NCBI RefSeq assembly: GCF_014133895.1
Contig: NC_050730.1
Span: 310,001 to 374,000 of the forward strand
Reading direction: 5' to 3'
Length of the DNA stretch: 64,000 nucleotides
Source of the DNA: Torulaspora globosa
Lineage: Eukaryota > Ascomycota > Saccharomycetes > Saccharomycetales > Saccharomycetaceae
The position numbers and the translations under genes were made by a program. Shown one piece after another: positions 1 through 11,491 of the stretch. Below the pieces are notes generated by a model. The model worked only from the letters and a program-made list of their open reading frames with translations, did no database searches and was not told where the DNA came from. How positions within the stretch are numbered: position 1 is the first letter of the stretch; the number at the start of each line of letters is the position of its first letter.

Positions 1-2184
1 CTTGGTTGCACCAACTTTTCATTAATAGGCAAAATATTTCCATCAACAGACACCCATTACTCTTTCGACAGGTACCAATATACTTATGATACAGAACAAG
101 TGTTTCACGAAACGTACGCAAAATATACAAAGGAAATTATCTCACTGCTTAGCCAATGCGAGGAAATGCGGCAGCGAGCCGTAGATATCCTATCCATTGA
201 AATAGGGTTTCTGCATTATCAGAGAAAGGAATACGACAAGGCTGTAGCGCTTTTTCTTTCTTGCTATGAATATTATATGCAAAGCAGGTGGGATTTGATA
301 GGAATCGAAATCCTGAAGGTATTCATCGACTCTTTGGTTCAATGTTCCAACCTTAGGGAGCTCGAAATCGATGACGAATTGGTGCCAGCATCTGTGGTAC
401 TCAGTAATGCATATTTGAATATCGTGAGAATATCTAAGGATATCGCGGAAAAAGGCGAATGGTGGAGAAAATTCACAAAACTACAGCAAGCTAATCCGAC
501 AGACCTTGTTTATGCTACGAAGGATCTATTCCAAATCTCTTTGGAAGATCACGTTCGGTTGGCAGGACCCAACATCCTCGAAATAGACGTCATAATTAAG
601 AGCAATGGAATTCCAGAAGATATAAAGGTAGACTCGATTGTACTCGTGCTGAAAAGTTCGGACGACACATTCATGAAGTTTCAACGAGAAGACATGATTT
701 TATCAAGAGGCACAACAAAATGTTTGCTTCAGACTACAGAAATTGCTTATGGAAATTTTAAAGCCGTTTCCTTGGAGATAAGCGTCGATAGTACAACTTT
801 CGTTAAGGAATTCCTTGATAATGACGCTTCTGAGCTTTTAATTGAGCCAATATATGATCCAAGAAGCATCATACTGACGGTGGAGCACGCTCCGCAGCTA
901 AATCTAGGCGAATACGCTCTTCGAATTTCATGCTGCAACTCTGATCGACTGCGTTCTTCAGATGCCGTTATTACTGTACAGCAAGAAAGTTTAAATTCCA
1001 TTTATCCCGTGAGTTTTACCGAAGACGGCCTAGATAACAGCAAGCATATCACTGAAGTGAATGAAACATGCATTGTGCCTTACTACTTGAAAGAACCAGT
1101 GGCTTCATTCTCGGTCACAGCAAACTTCTCCTTCACGAAAATTGATTGTGAGACAAAATTCAGTGAAATTAGGTGTTTTCATATCAATTGTTGTCTTCCA
1201 GTATCCGTTTCTGTCGAAGACATTTTCAAAAGAGATCTGTTTATATTCAAATTTTTGCTGAACTCCTCTACAATCGAGAATCCCGTTGTGTTGCACAGCA
1301 CTAGAATGCTTCCGCCATCTAATTCCAAACAATATGAAATACAAGGCCACTTTCAACCTGAAACGTCTTTGTGCCTCTCTGCCAATATTAATGAAAACTG
1401 TCTTAACTGCTATCAAATTACTACAAATCAGTCTTTCATGCCCACAGACTGCTTTCATCTGCAAATAAGCTACAACACGTTAAAAGAGCAACTCGACAAT
1501 CTGGTTACCGATGCTGTTCTGGTGCAAGGTGACGTTAACTGGTATCATAGATTTGAGCCATGGAAACTAGTATGGCAATCTGGGGTTTTACCACTTTTGC
1601 ATTATGATTACGACGCTTTTAAAGAAAGTATAGTCATTGTTTTGATTCAAGATAGTTTGGATCTTCAGCGGCTCAGCAAATTCTTCAAGAAATTATCCAT
1701 TGAAGAAGTGGTTAGCCAAAAAATGACTGAATGCTTGCTTCGAGTCATCGAGGGTGTTCAGTTATCAGACATTGATGTCAATGCATATACAGAGAACCTG
1801 GCTCCAAGAAGACTGATGGTTCCTGTGGACCTACCGAAGTTCGAACAGTTTTTTTACGTAAGACTGAATACTGAAGAAAACCATGGGCTTAAGGTAGGAG
1901 TGGCCATCGCGTTTTCTATTAAAATTGAAAGTCTGAACGCTAAATGGGGGCATGAAGGCCTTGCTGGCAAGTTTTTATTTGAGATCATCAGTAGCAATGA
2001 ATGGCTCGTTCATGGTAAGAAGAGGATGCTCATCACCTGCGAAATAACAGAGATCGCACTTCATCTAATCCCACTGAAGAGAGGTTACCTAAATTTTCCA
2101 AGAATTGAGATAATTAACATAGAAACTGAAGAGCCTAGTAGGATAGATAATGCCAATTGTTTTGATACAGTCTTGGTTTTCTAA
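1..2184 (+). CDS. TRS130: TRAPPII complex subunit Trs130, C-terminal part (5' end outside window)
   Basis: The frame is open from the first base and stops at 2184, giving about 727 residues without a start, so the gene begins left of the window. The protein resembles the C-terminal two thirds of yeast Trs130 (about 1100 residues), a TRAPPII subunit that helps activate Rab GTPases Ypt31/32 at the trans-Golgi. The N-terminal part of what is visible looks helical, and the rest looks beta-rich, as expected for the family. Gene order supports it: TRS130 and GUA1 are neighbours on S. cerevisiae chromosome XIII (YMR218C, YMR217W) with the relative orientation seen here. It converges on HEM4 with only 20 bp between the stop codons. 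No frame break is seen. The identification rests on recalled similarity plus gene order. Confidence 0.87.
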   Translation, partial: LGCTNFSLIGKIFPSTDTHYSFDRYQYTYDTEQVFHETYAKYTKEIISLLSQCEEMRQRAVDILSIEIGFLHYQRKEYDKAVALFLSCYEYYMQSRWDLIGIEILKVFIDSLVQCSNLRELEIDDELVPASVVLSNAYLNIVRISKDIAEKGEWWRKFTKLQQANPTDLVYATKDLFQISLEDHVRLAGPNILEIDVIIKSNGIPEDIKVDSIVLVLKSSDDTFMKFQREDMILSRGTTKCLLQTTEIAYGNFKAVSLEISVDSTTFVKEFLDNDASELLIEPIYDPRSIILTVEHAPQLNLGEYALRISCCNSDRLRSSDAVITVQQESLNSIYPVSFTEDGLDNSKHITEVNETCIVPYYLKEPVASFSVTANFSFTKIDCETKFSEIRCFHINCCLPVSVSVEDIFKRDLFIFKFLLNSSTIENPVVLHSTRMLPPSNSKQYEIQGHFQPETSLCLSANINENCLNCYQITTNQSFMPTDCFHLQISYNTLKEQLDNLVTDAVLVQGDVNWYHRFEPWKLVWQSGVLPLLHYDYDAFKESIVIVLIQDSLDLQRLSKFFKKLSIEEVVSQKMTECLLRVIEGVQLSDIDVNAYTENLAPRRLMVPVDLPKFEQFFYVRLNTEENHGLKVGVAIAFSIKIESLNAKWGHEGLAGKFLFEIISSNEWLVHGKKRMLITCEITEIALHLIPLKRGYLNFPRIEIINIETEEPSRIDNANCFDTVLVF

Positions 2185-2204
2185 TTGAAGTATCCTTATA
2201 TAAG

Positions 2205-2990
2205 TTAGTTCTCTTCGGATAACTTTATTGCATTCAGAAGGCTATTTGAATCAGGCTTCGGACTGACCACTTGCGGTTGGATTCCGTTCTCATTGAGATA
2301 TTTTTCCGTTGTAGGTCCAATGCTGGCGATCTTTATCTTAGTATCAGGATGCTTCTTGAGCTCCAATAGTATTTCTTCTGTACCTTGGGGACTGAAGAGA
2401 ACGACCCAACTGTGGGGTGAAACGACCTTTTGAAATCTCTCTAAATTGTCCTCTAGATTCACAGTTTGGTATGTCACTACTTCTTTAACCTTGAAGCCTT
2501 TGCTGGATAGCTTATTAGGAATTACATCTCTGCGAATTTGGCCAACCAATGAAAGGATCTCAGAGTCTCTCGCCGCCTCTTGACCCTGCTCTAGAAGGTC
2601 TTGCGTGATCAAATCAGCCAAAATGCTTCCAGTTCCGGCGTTCTTGCCGCCTTTCACATTCTTGAAACCAATCCTCGCAAGGAACTCCTCAGTTGCTGCG
2701 CCAACAGCGTAGACAGTCTTGCTCAGTAACATTTCAGCGGTTGCTGAGTTCAGCTTCGGTAAAACAGATTCACTCAAACATTCGACTGTTCTTTGTGAGC
2801 TCACAACAATATTCTTTAGGCTCTCGACATAGTCTTTATCGTTGATCAGACCGAGCAACTCTTCAGGGACATGGGTATGTGCTATCAGAGGAACGAAGAA
2901 TGTTTCATATCCATTTGACTTGAATGCAACTTCGTAATTATCGAGCTGAGCTGTTTTATTCTTCAAGAGGAGCACTCTCATCTGCCTCAT
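2205..2990 (-). CDS. HEM4: Uroporphyrinogen-III synthase Hem4
   Basis: Hem4 cyclises hydroxymethylbilane to uroporphyrinogen III, the fourth step of haem (and sirohaem) synthesis in the cytosol. The 261-residue product is close to the 275 residues of S. cerevisiae Hem4. It begins with the family's first strand (RVLLLKNKT) and carries the conserved SSQRTVE stretch near residue 66 in the first Rossmann-like lobe. The second lobe has FSPQGTEEILLEL and SIGPTTEKYL, typical of this enzyme. Two in-frame ATGs lie three codons apart (2990 and 2981); either could start translation. The gene is tandem and downstream of GUA1. Its S. cerevisiae counterpart is on chromosome XV, so its place between TRS130 and GUA1 is a sign of the unduplicated gene order. 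Confidence 0.93.
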   Translation of the reverse strand: MRQMRVLLLKNKTAQLDNYEVAFKSNGYETFFVPLIAHTHVPEELLGLINDKDYVESLKNIVVSSQRTVECLSESVLPKLNSATAEMLLSKTVYAVGAATEEFLARIGFKNVKGGKNAGTGSILADLITQDLLEQGQEAARDSEILSLVGQIRRDVIPNKLSSKGFKVKEVVTYQTVNLEDNLERFQKVVSPHSWVVLFSPQGTEEILLELKKHPDTKIKIASIGPTTEKYLNENGIQPQVVSPKPDSNSLLNAIKLSEEN

Positions 2991-3157
2991 GAAGCAGCAG
3001 TTTCGGCTTTTGTTGCATTAGTACGTTCTGTAGGCCAATGTTTATGTTGGCAATTCTATTACTGCAGCTTGCACTCGTCATACCACTTGATGAATAATAT
3101 ATAGATTTGCGTACGAAATTAATTATAAGAGGACCTGTAGTTATTGATGTCCATCGA

Positions 3158-4729
3158 TTATTCCCATTCAACTGTAGCTGGGGGCTTGGAAGTGATGTCG
3201 TAAGTAACCCTAGCGACACCATCGACTTCGTTGACAATTCTCAAAGCGACTCTCTTCAAGAAGTCGTGTTCGAAAGGGTACCAATCTGCCGTCATGAAAT
3301 CGGTAGTCTCGATGGCTCTCAAGGCAATGACCTGTTCATAAGTTCTCTGGTCACCCATCACACCAACTGATTTAACTGGCAAAAGAGCAGCAAAAGCCTG
3401 AGAAATTTTGTTGTATAGGCCGGCCTTTCTGATTTCTGTGATGTAGATGTGATCAGCCTTTCTAGCAATTTCCACTTGCTCTCTGGTGACCTCTCCGAGG
3501 ACACGGATGGCAATACCTGGACCTGGGAATGGATGCCTCCAGACCAGGTCATGCGGAATACCCAATAGTTCACCTAGATGTCTAACTTCGTCCTTGAACA
3601 ACTCTCTCAAAGGCTCGATCAACTTCAATTTCATATCATCTAGTAAACCACCAACGTTATGGTGAGTCTTGATAGTTTGAGAAGGGCCCTTGAAAGAGAT
3701 GGACTCGATGACATCTGGATAGAGAGTCCCTTGTAGGAGAAATTCAATCTCTTTGCCATCCTTTGGCTTGATTTTGGCGGCTTCTCTCTCGAAGACGTGG
3801 ATGAAAGTATTACCAATGATCTTTCTCTTCTTCTCCGGGTCAGTGACACCTTTCAATTTGTCCAAGAACTCATCGGAAGCATCGACAACGGTCAGATTGA
3901 TTCCCAAACCATCAACCAAAGTCTTCTTGACGTTTTCAGCCTCGTTCAGTCTTAGAACACCATTATCGACGAGAATAGCGTGGAATCTATCACCAATGGC
4001 CTCGGTCATCAATTTAGAAGCAACAGTCGAGTCAACACCACCAGAAACCGCACCAATGACTTCGGCAGTAGGACCAACAAGTTTTCTTATTCTCTGGATC
4101 TCTGTGTCAACAAAATTTTCCATAGTCCAGTTTTGCTTAGCACCACAGATATCTATCGCGAAGTTCTTCAAAAGTGTCTTACCTTGAGTCGAATGAGTCA
4201 CTTCGGGGTGGAACTGAATACCGTAAACTGGCAAACTCTTGTGAGCAATACCACAGTAGGGCGAGTTGTCAGAGGTGGCAACGGTCACATAATCCTTAGG
4301 CAACCCGTGAAGTTTATCACCGTGGGACATCCAAACAGTAGATTGGTCAATGCCTTTGAACAATGGGCTTTCCTTGTCAAGGACATTCAAAGTTGAAGGA
4401 CCATATTCTCTCTTCTCACCACGGCCGACGTGTTTGCCGTCAATCCAAGCCAATTCCTGCAAACCATAACAGATACCCAAGATTGGAACATTCAAATCAA
4501 AAATTGCCTTGTCAACGTGTGGGGCACCTTCTTCGTAGACAGAGTATGGACCACCAGAGAGGATCACACCAGTTGGTTTCCAACCCAACTCAGAAATTTT
4601 CTGAGTACATGGCAACATCTCAGCGTAGACATTGAACTCTCTCAATCTTCTAGTAATCAAATGAGAGTATTGGGAACCGAAGTCCAACACCAAAATGGTG
4701 TCGAACATGTTAGAAACCTGTTCAGACAT
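3158..4729 (-). CDS. GUA1: GMP synthase (glutamine-hydrolysing) Gua1
   Basis: Gua1 converts XMP to GMP with ATP and glutamine, the last step of guanine nucleotide synthesis. The 523-residue protein matches the family length (525 in S. cerevisiae). The N-terminal class-I glutamine amidotransferase domain has the nucleophile C87 in GICYGLQE and the partners H174 and E176 in QFHPE. The ATP pyrophosphatase P-loop SGGVDS lies at about 229-234, and the C-terminal dimerisation domain ends in PATVEWE. The codons are strongly biased, suggesting high expression. The 948-bp gap to SKY1 supplies its promoter, which holds a PAC motif about 165 bp upstream and a 13-T run. HEM4 follows in the same direction. 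Confidence 0.97.
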   Translation of the reverse strand: MSEQVSNMFDTILVLDFGSQYSHLITRRLREFNVYAEMLPCTQKISELGWKPTGVILSGGPYSVYEEGAPHVDKAIFDLNVPILGICYGLQELAWIDGKHVGRGEKREYGPSTLNVLDKESPLFKGIDQSTVWMSHGDKLHGLPKDYVTVATSDNSPYCGIAHKSLPVYGIQFHPEVTHSTQGKTLLKNFAIDICGAKQNWTMENFVDTEIQRIRKLVGPTAEVIGAVSGGVDSTVASKLMTEAIGDRFHAILVDNGVLRLNEAENVKKTLVDGLGINLTVVDASDEFLDKLKGVTDPEKKRKIIGNTFIHVFEREAAKIKPKDGKEIEFLLQGTLYPDVIESISFKGPSQTIKTHHNVGGLLDDMKLKLIEPLRELFKDEVRHLGELLGIPHDLVWRHPFPGPGIAIRVLGEVTREQVEIARKADHIYITEIRKAGLYNKISQAFAALLPVKSVGVMGDQRTYEQVIALRAIETTDFMTADWYPFEHDFLKRVALRIVNEVDGVARVTYDITSKPPATVEWE

Positions 4730-5677
4730 TGTTATGGGATTCCTTTACGTCGCTAAACCGTGCCACTAATCTCAAACGAGAGGCGATGTCTTGGAAGAAA
4801 AATGAGAGCTGGTATAGGTGCAAATATACAAGTCTTTTACCAATTGTCCAATATATATCGTTAAATTACAACTATTCCTTCAGGCGATATGCTGCGATGA
4901 GATGAACAACTCTTTTTTTTTTTTTCAAGAAGTCAAAATGCACGATAAGGTGTCATTATATACGCTCAGTTACCCGCATTAAGCAAAATACATTTATATA
5001 TAAAGCTGGCGGCTAATTACATAAATTCTGTGACTATAACAAACCTTTTTGCATCGGCACCTCTTTCGCAGCTTACCACATTCATACCGATTATGCAGCT
5101 TCGAAGTCGATTAATGATCTTTGCTCGTTTTCCGAAGACAGGTATCCATGCCGTGCCCAGTAGGATATTGAAGAAAGCCATCAGGTAAGACCAAAGCTCT
5201 TTAGCCCGCTCTGATTGCACATAGAGTGCAGGTCCATATTATAACTCCAAGGGCAACTTAGCCAGCCGCTACTGTGTGCTATATCTCTAGCCCAGATTAG
5301 CCGCCCAGGGTGTTCGTGGAAGAAGACATATAAAGTGATACTCTAGTCATGTGATCTGATACCCGGATCGTTGGCGTTTCCTAGCTTCCTTGAGACAGTG
5401 GGGGATCATCTGTGTGCGAGGAATGGACCAGCAGAAAGTTCGGTAAAGAAGCCAGCAAGGGTATGCCTTTTTGACAGGCTTTTCGGTGAAATAAATCGTC
5501 ATTCATTGCCCTGCATTGCGTCAGGTATAGTTATCGGATTTTGGAAGAACAACCTAGGATTTACGGGGACCAATTATAGGCTATAACCTCCTAAGTCAAG
5601 GGTGGCGCATCGACGGACTATCACAGACAGCTTAAAAGATTTCGAAAAGCTTATCACAGTAGCAATCACTCATTTAA
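4730..5677. other. Divergent intergenic region GUA1-SKY1
   Basis: This 948-bp gap holds the promoters of GUA1 (leftward) and SKY1 (rightward). Visible items are a PAC motif at 4894-4901, a run of 13 T at 4913-4925 that may exclude nucleosomes, and a TATAAAG at 5329-5335, about 345 bp before the SKY1 ATG. Short frames at 5017-5220 and 5371-5586 lack an ATG at their ends and look like chance. No tRNA or other RNA gene was recognised. Confidence 0.6.
4894..4901 (+). promoter_or_regulatory. PAC motif upstream of GUA1
   Basis: The sequence GCGATGAG matches the PAC element bound by Dot6/Tod6, which control ribosome-biogenesis genes. It lies about 165 bp before the GUA1 ATG, next to a T-rich tract. 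GTP supply is commonly co-regulated with ribosome synthesis, so the site is plausible, but it is a short match. Confidence 0.5.
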
Positions 5678-7693
<2,016 letters not shown>

Positions 7694-8136
7694 AAGAAAA
7701 TCACCTGGTCAGCGACCTCTGCTGCGAGGCTGTAAATTACTCCTGCGCAGTTATTTTTTGAAGCTATAGCAACTTCCAGTTGCCACTATTGGAAACTGTA
7801 TTCTTACTAGTATGTAGATTAGCTTACCTTAGGAGTTTTTCATCCTGGCCCTCTTAGAACTACGCGCGCGCCGCTTTGTTGAACGCGTCAGTGCCAGTAA
7901 AGTTGGGCACTCGTTTAATAAACGAAGCGATAATGAGAACGGAATTATAACGGTACAAGCATCAGTATGGGATGAAACACTAATCCCAGCAATAGTCGTT
8001 TATAGAAGAGCAATGCACCAAAATCTCTCAACTCTCCTCAAAGAAACAGCATATAAAGATGGCGCTTGGACCATTAAATTTGTGTAGTTGCAACCAAAAA
8101 AATCAGTAAACCCCATCGACGAAATCACAAAGCGAG
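7694..8136. other. Intergenic region after SKY1; promoter side of the small 8137 gene
   Basis: This region contains the SKY1 3' flank and, at its right end, a TATAAA box at 8052-8057. A 16-codon frame starts at 8059, directly after the TATA box and therefore probably upstream of the transcription start. In S. cerevisiae GAS3 (YMR215W) lies between SKY1 and SCJ1; nothing resembling a GAS-family glucanosyltransferase is present here on either strand. Confidence 0.5.
8052..8057 (+). promoter_or_regulatory. TATA box of the small gene at 8137
   Basis: TATAAA lies 80 bp before the ATG at 8137. That spacing fits yeast core promoters, where transcription starts roughly 40-120 bp downstream of the TATA box. 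It supports the neighbouring short frame being a real gene. Confidence 0.45.
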
Positions 8137-8292
8137 ATGATCCAAAGAATTAGAACCTCTGCCTCGCCAAAAAATTTAAGCCTTTTATTCGGAAGCTACG
8201 TGGCCGCCACGGCCGGTTTATCCTTCTGGACTAATTTGCAAAACAAGCAGACCGAGTCTTTGATCAGAGCCAGAAGCTCCAAAGGTTTCTAA
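8137..8292 (+). CDS. Small protein of 51 residues, possibly a mitochondrial membrane protein
   Basis: I do not recognise this protein. It begins MIQRIRTSASPKNL, basic and free of acidic residues like a mitochondrial targeting sequence. A mostly uncharged stretch follows (LLFGSYVAATAGLSFW, about residues 16-31), long enough for one membrane segment, and then a polar, basic tail ending SSKGF. The codons are those of highly expressed yeast genes: all four arginines are AGA, and ATC, TTC, AAC, AAG, GGT, TCC and GCC dominate. Chance frames rarely show this. A TATAAA box lies 80 bp upstream and a run of 12 T follows 34 bp after the stop. The layout resembles small subunits of respiratory complexes, ATP synthase or import complexes, but I could not match it to any of them. 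It sits where GAS3 lies in S. cerevisiae. Confidence 0.6.
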   Translation: MIQRIRTSASPKNLSLLFGSYVAATAGLSFWTNLQNKQTESLIRARSSKGF

Positions 8293-9385
8293 CCTCGTCA
8301 GCCGACAATTGGCGTAGTTCCCGTCCTTTTTTTTTTTTGACACAGCTGGGATGTTGCAAAAAGATTGCGCAGTGAATAGCGAACTACATTAGCTCACGTA
8401 CTTTATAGAGATAGAAAAGAGATGATTCTCAAAGTTGCTTTCAAATTGAATTATTTCTAGTCCAGCAGGACTCTCGCTACACTTCACAGCCAGTGAGGTA
8501 TTCTCGGCCCTCTGACAAGGACCGCATGCTCTATGTAGGCAATGAAAAAGCAAGAAGACTGGGAACGGATTGTACTCCTACAGCGAACCAAACAATAGAC
8601 CATCGTGCACAATTGCACGATGCAAACATTTTGGATTAGCACTGTCCTGCAAGAGACAGCACTAGGAGAGAGTTCGATCTACTTCCGGCCATTTGTGCTC
8701 GAAGACGACATATGGAGGCGATAGAATGTCAAAGCGTGGTATTCCGGAAGGCATTTAAGCTTTGACCTTCTGGAGAGAAGTAGTGAACTCTTCTTCCCGG
8801 TCTTGCGTCGCTCTCTTATATACTGTCAAAGTGCGTTCTGCACAGATTTATCGCTATATACGTTGAGGCAAATTTGACAGTCGCAACCATCAATATCTTG
8901 AAAGAAGCATAGATCGGCAGCAGAGCCGTGAATTGGGCTCGACGATATGATTGAATGGAGTGCAAGCGATTCAGACGGCTTCTTCTCTCAAAACTAGGCC
9001 TTGGCCTGTTAGCCCTCATCGAAACTTACTGTGTGCCGGGTAACATAGGTTTTTCAACACTTTAAAAATGCACATACAGCGATAGACCAGCTGTTTCTCT
9101 TCATTGGAGTCAAGGGAGAAGATTGAATTGATCCATGTGCTCTCATTGGCGTCATCTTACCTGGTGCTTGCGCCCCCGTAGGTGAGATTTCAGATGCCTG
9201 ATGAGTTCAATCTTTCTCCTGAAGCAACTCACATGGTAGATTGATTTATGGGAAGATGTATCTCCAGCTGTTGAAAAGAGGTTGAAGCCTTTCTCTTCCG
9301 CCTCGACTTTCAAGACGTGATACAGTTGGTCATAATTCTTGCCACAGGATTTTCTTGTCTATATGCGTATATCTGTCTCGGTAAT
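8293..9385. other. Long intergenic region between the small gene and SCJ1
   Basis: About 1.1 kb with no frame that looks coding. It holds a 12-T run at 8327-8338 and a hairpin with 9-bp arms and a 4-nt loop at 8601-8622. Because both flanking genes end here (converging 3' ends), the length is unusual for such a compact genome. It may hide a non-coding RNA or be what is left of a lost gene. I found no tRNA-like A and B boxes. Confidence 0.5.
8601..8622. repeat. Perfect inverted repeat (hairpin)
   Basis: The arms catcgtgca and tgcacgatg (9 bp each) are separated by caat. It lies alone in a 1.1-kb non-coding region between two converging gene ends. It could be a terminator-like or RNA stem, or the operator of a dimeric regulator; nothing nearby decides between these. 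Confidence 0.6.
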
Positions 9386-10513
9386 CTACAACTCGTCTCT
9401 CATGCCACCCTTGGAAAATTCCTTGGGCATAACAACCCTGTACTCTATGAAGAGGTCGCCGAAGCCGTGCTTTCCGCCGGGAGTCGGCATTCCAAAGCCG
9501 GCGATGCGCTCCACCTCCCCGTCGTGGACAACGGCGTTCTTGGGTCTCGCAATGCTTATTCTCTTAGTCTCGTCCAGGAACTCGATCTCTTTCTTCCAGC
9601 CTCCCGTCAACGCTTCACGGGCGCTGAGCACCTCTGTCCTGTACAAATGCGGTCCGCGTCTTCTGTAGCCCATGTTATTTGTTTTCTTCTCGTGAAACTC
9701 GATGAACACATCGCCTGGCTCGAAATCAGCGCCTTTATCCGATTCGCCATGCCTGGTCTCTGTGTAGTGTCTCGCAGCACCCCTGGGGACTCCCACGTGG
9801 AACGGTTTTTGCTTCTTGACAACCTTGCTGCCATGGCACCTCGTGCAGTGGTTCTTGATCACATTTCCTTGGCCGCCGCATCTGCCACACATCTGCTGGA
9901 TTTGCTGCGTCATCATACCCATCCTGATTACTTGTACTACAACACCGCGGCCCTGGCAATCTGGACACTTGGTTACCTGTCCGTCTTCCGATCCAGTGCC
10001 GCCGCAATGATCACAGATATCGTTAAGCGCCAGGCTGAAATCTAGCGTAGCACCCTTGTAATACTCCTTAAGCGACAGCTCTTCGCGTACTTTTAAGTTG
10101 TGTCCTCGAGGCCTCTGCATGTGGCCAAACCCTCCGCCGCCGGGTCTCCCGCCGCCTCTGTTGAACATTTGCTCAAAGATGTCGAATGGATCGTGGAATC
10201 CACTTCCAGAGCCACCGTTAGGCCCTCCAGCGCCGCCATTTTTGAACGCATCGGCACCATATTGATCAAACAGCTTCCGCTTTTCAGGATCGCTCAACAC
10301 TTCGTATGCTTCGCCGATTTCGATGAACCTGTGGTGAGCTTCTTCATCCCCGGGGTTCTTATCTGGGTGGAACTTCTTCGATAGTTGTCTGTACGACGAC
10401 TTGATCTCTTTATCAGTTGCATCTTTACTAACGCCTAGTATAGCATAGTAATCTTGAGCCAAACTCAGTGGCACCAACAACAGCGAAAATAGTACGGCCA
10501 GACGCAACAGCAT
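9386..10513 (-). CDS. SCJ1: ER-lumen DnaJ co-chaperone Scj1
   Basis: Scj1 is an Hsp40 that works with the Hsp70 Kar2 in folding and ER-associated degradation of secretory proteins. The 375-residue protein (377 in S. cerevisiae) starts with a cleavable signal peptide (hydrophobic residues 3-19). A J domain follows with HPD at 49-51, then a Gly/Phe-rich linker at about 92-130. The four zinc-binding CxxCxGxG-type repeats are CDHCGGTG, CPDCQGRG, CGRCGGQG and the more divergent CTRCHGSK. The protein ends in RDEL, a retrieval signal for the ER that differs by one residue from KDEL. It is transcribed in the same direction as CAF20 and CEF1. Gene order (YMR214W) agrees. Confidence 0.96.
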   Translation of the reverse strand: MLLRLAVLFSLLLVPLSLAQDYYAILGVSKDATDKEIKSSYRQLSKKFHPDKNPGDEEAHHRFIEIGEAYEVLSDPEKRKLFDQYGADAFKNGGAGGPNGGSGSGFHDPFDIFEQMFNRGGGRPGGGGFGHMQRPRGHNLKVREELSLKEYYKGATLDFSLALNDICDHCGGTGSEDGQVTKCPDCQGRGVVVQVIRMGMMTQQIQQMCGRCGGQGNVIKNHCTRCHGSKVVKKQKPFHVGVPRGAARHYTETRHGESDKGADFEPGDVFIEFHEKKTNNMGYRRRGPHLYRTEVLSAREALTGGWKKEIEFLDETKRISIARPKNAVVHDGEVERIAGFGMPTPGGKHGFGDLFIEYRVVMPKEFSKGGMRDEL

Positions 10514-10850
10514 GTCTCGCTAACGATGGATCACCTAGCTATGATTGACGGTGGATGAGTCTTGTATTCACTGCTTTTTGAACACCTTGTCAAATGTCGC
10601 CCGATGATGCGCGCCCACAAACTGGCCAGATAAAAGGCAGTAATAGAGAAGAAAATTATATTCGATACCTCTTTCTTCAAATCTTTGACCCAGCGCTACA
10701 GTAATCTTAAATAACTACACAGCAGGATCCTTGGGACGTTGTTGGTATTGCTTTGTTCTGAACCAAGCTGCAGAAAGAGCAGCATAAAAATCCAAAAAAA
10801 AAAAAAAAAAAAATATTAATGATTCCTTGAATTAATAATCAGATATATGC
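10514..10850. other. SCJ1 promoter and CAF20 3' flank
   Basis: This 337-bp gap carries a run of 20 A at 10794-10813, close to the end of CAF20. Read in the direction of transcription it is T-rich, as yeast 3' ends and nucleosome-free regions often are. No gene was seen in it. Confidence 0.55.
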
Positions 10851-11321
10851 CTATTCTTCGTCATCTTCGTCTTCGCTTTCAAGCGCTGCAAACGCGTTGA
10901 AGCTTAAAGTGGGTTTGTCGGTAATTATGTCCTTAGCGTCAGCCGGTCTGGATGACGAAATATTTTTGTTTGGCTTGATTTTTAAAGTCTCTTGTGCGAC
11001 TTGAACAGGGGCAGCCTCCCTGGGATTCTCCTCCTCCTCCTCATCGCCGCTGCCCTTCTTCTTAGCTTCGAAAGTAGACCAACCATCGGAGTCGGTGGTC
11101 ACCTTTGGCTTGGTGTGTTTGATCTTGGGTTTTCCGTGGTGGTGAGAGGATCTCCTACGGTTGAAATGGCCGCCATGATGGGCTAGAAACTCCTCCTCCT
11201 TCAAAGCTTGAAGTTGCTTGACCTTTTCAAGCATGGCCCTGAATTCCGCGGCATCAAAATTGGGCGTAAGGGTTTCGCTTGGTTTCAAGTGGAATAACTC
11301 TTCGATAGTATATCTAACCAT
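10851..11321 (-). CDS. CAF20: eIF4E-binding translational repressor Caf20 (p20)
   Basis: Caf20 competes with eIF4G for the cap-binding protein eIF4E and represses cap-dependent translation. The start at 11321 gives 156 residues (161 in S. cerevisiae) and places the eIF4E-binding motif YTIEELF at residues 4-10, as in the known protein. Further matches are the His/Arg-rich stretch [18 protein letters not shown], the [18 protein letters not shown] block, and the acidic end [14 protein letters not shown] second in-frame ATG 20 codons upstream (11381) would add a leader not expected in the family. The S. cerevisiae gene is on chromosome XV, whereas the neighbours SCJ1 and CEF1 are on XIII, which supports an unduplicated order. 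Confidence 0.95.
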   Translation of the reverse strand: MVRYTIEELFHLKPSETLTPNFDAAEFRAMLEKVKQLQALKEEEFLAHHGGHFNRRRSSHHHGKPKIKHTKPKVTTDSDGWSTFEAKKKGSGDEEEEENPREAAPVQVAQETLKIKPNKNISSSRPADAKDIITDKPTLSFNAFAALESEDEDDEE

Positions 11322-11491
11322 TGATTCAGCGCACGTAGATCTCTGGACGTCTCGGTAGGAATTCGTTGCTGTCCCTCCCATCGACTCAACTCGTCAATAC
11401 CTGTCAAACCTTCGAACCAAGTCAATGGGCATCAAAATTTTTCAAGTCCGTTACCCGCCCGAACTCTTAGAGCAGATAATATTTCTAATGG

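Noticed and set aside
2956..3237. 93-codon frame between HEM4 and GUA1
   Set aside because: It overlaps the ends of both genes in another frame and has no conserved features.
5017..5220. 67-codon frame on the minus strand between GUA1 and SKY1
   Set aside because: It begins with GTG, not ATG, codon use is poor, and no family is recognised.
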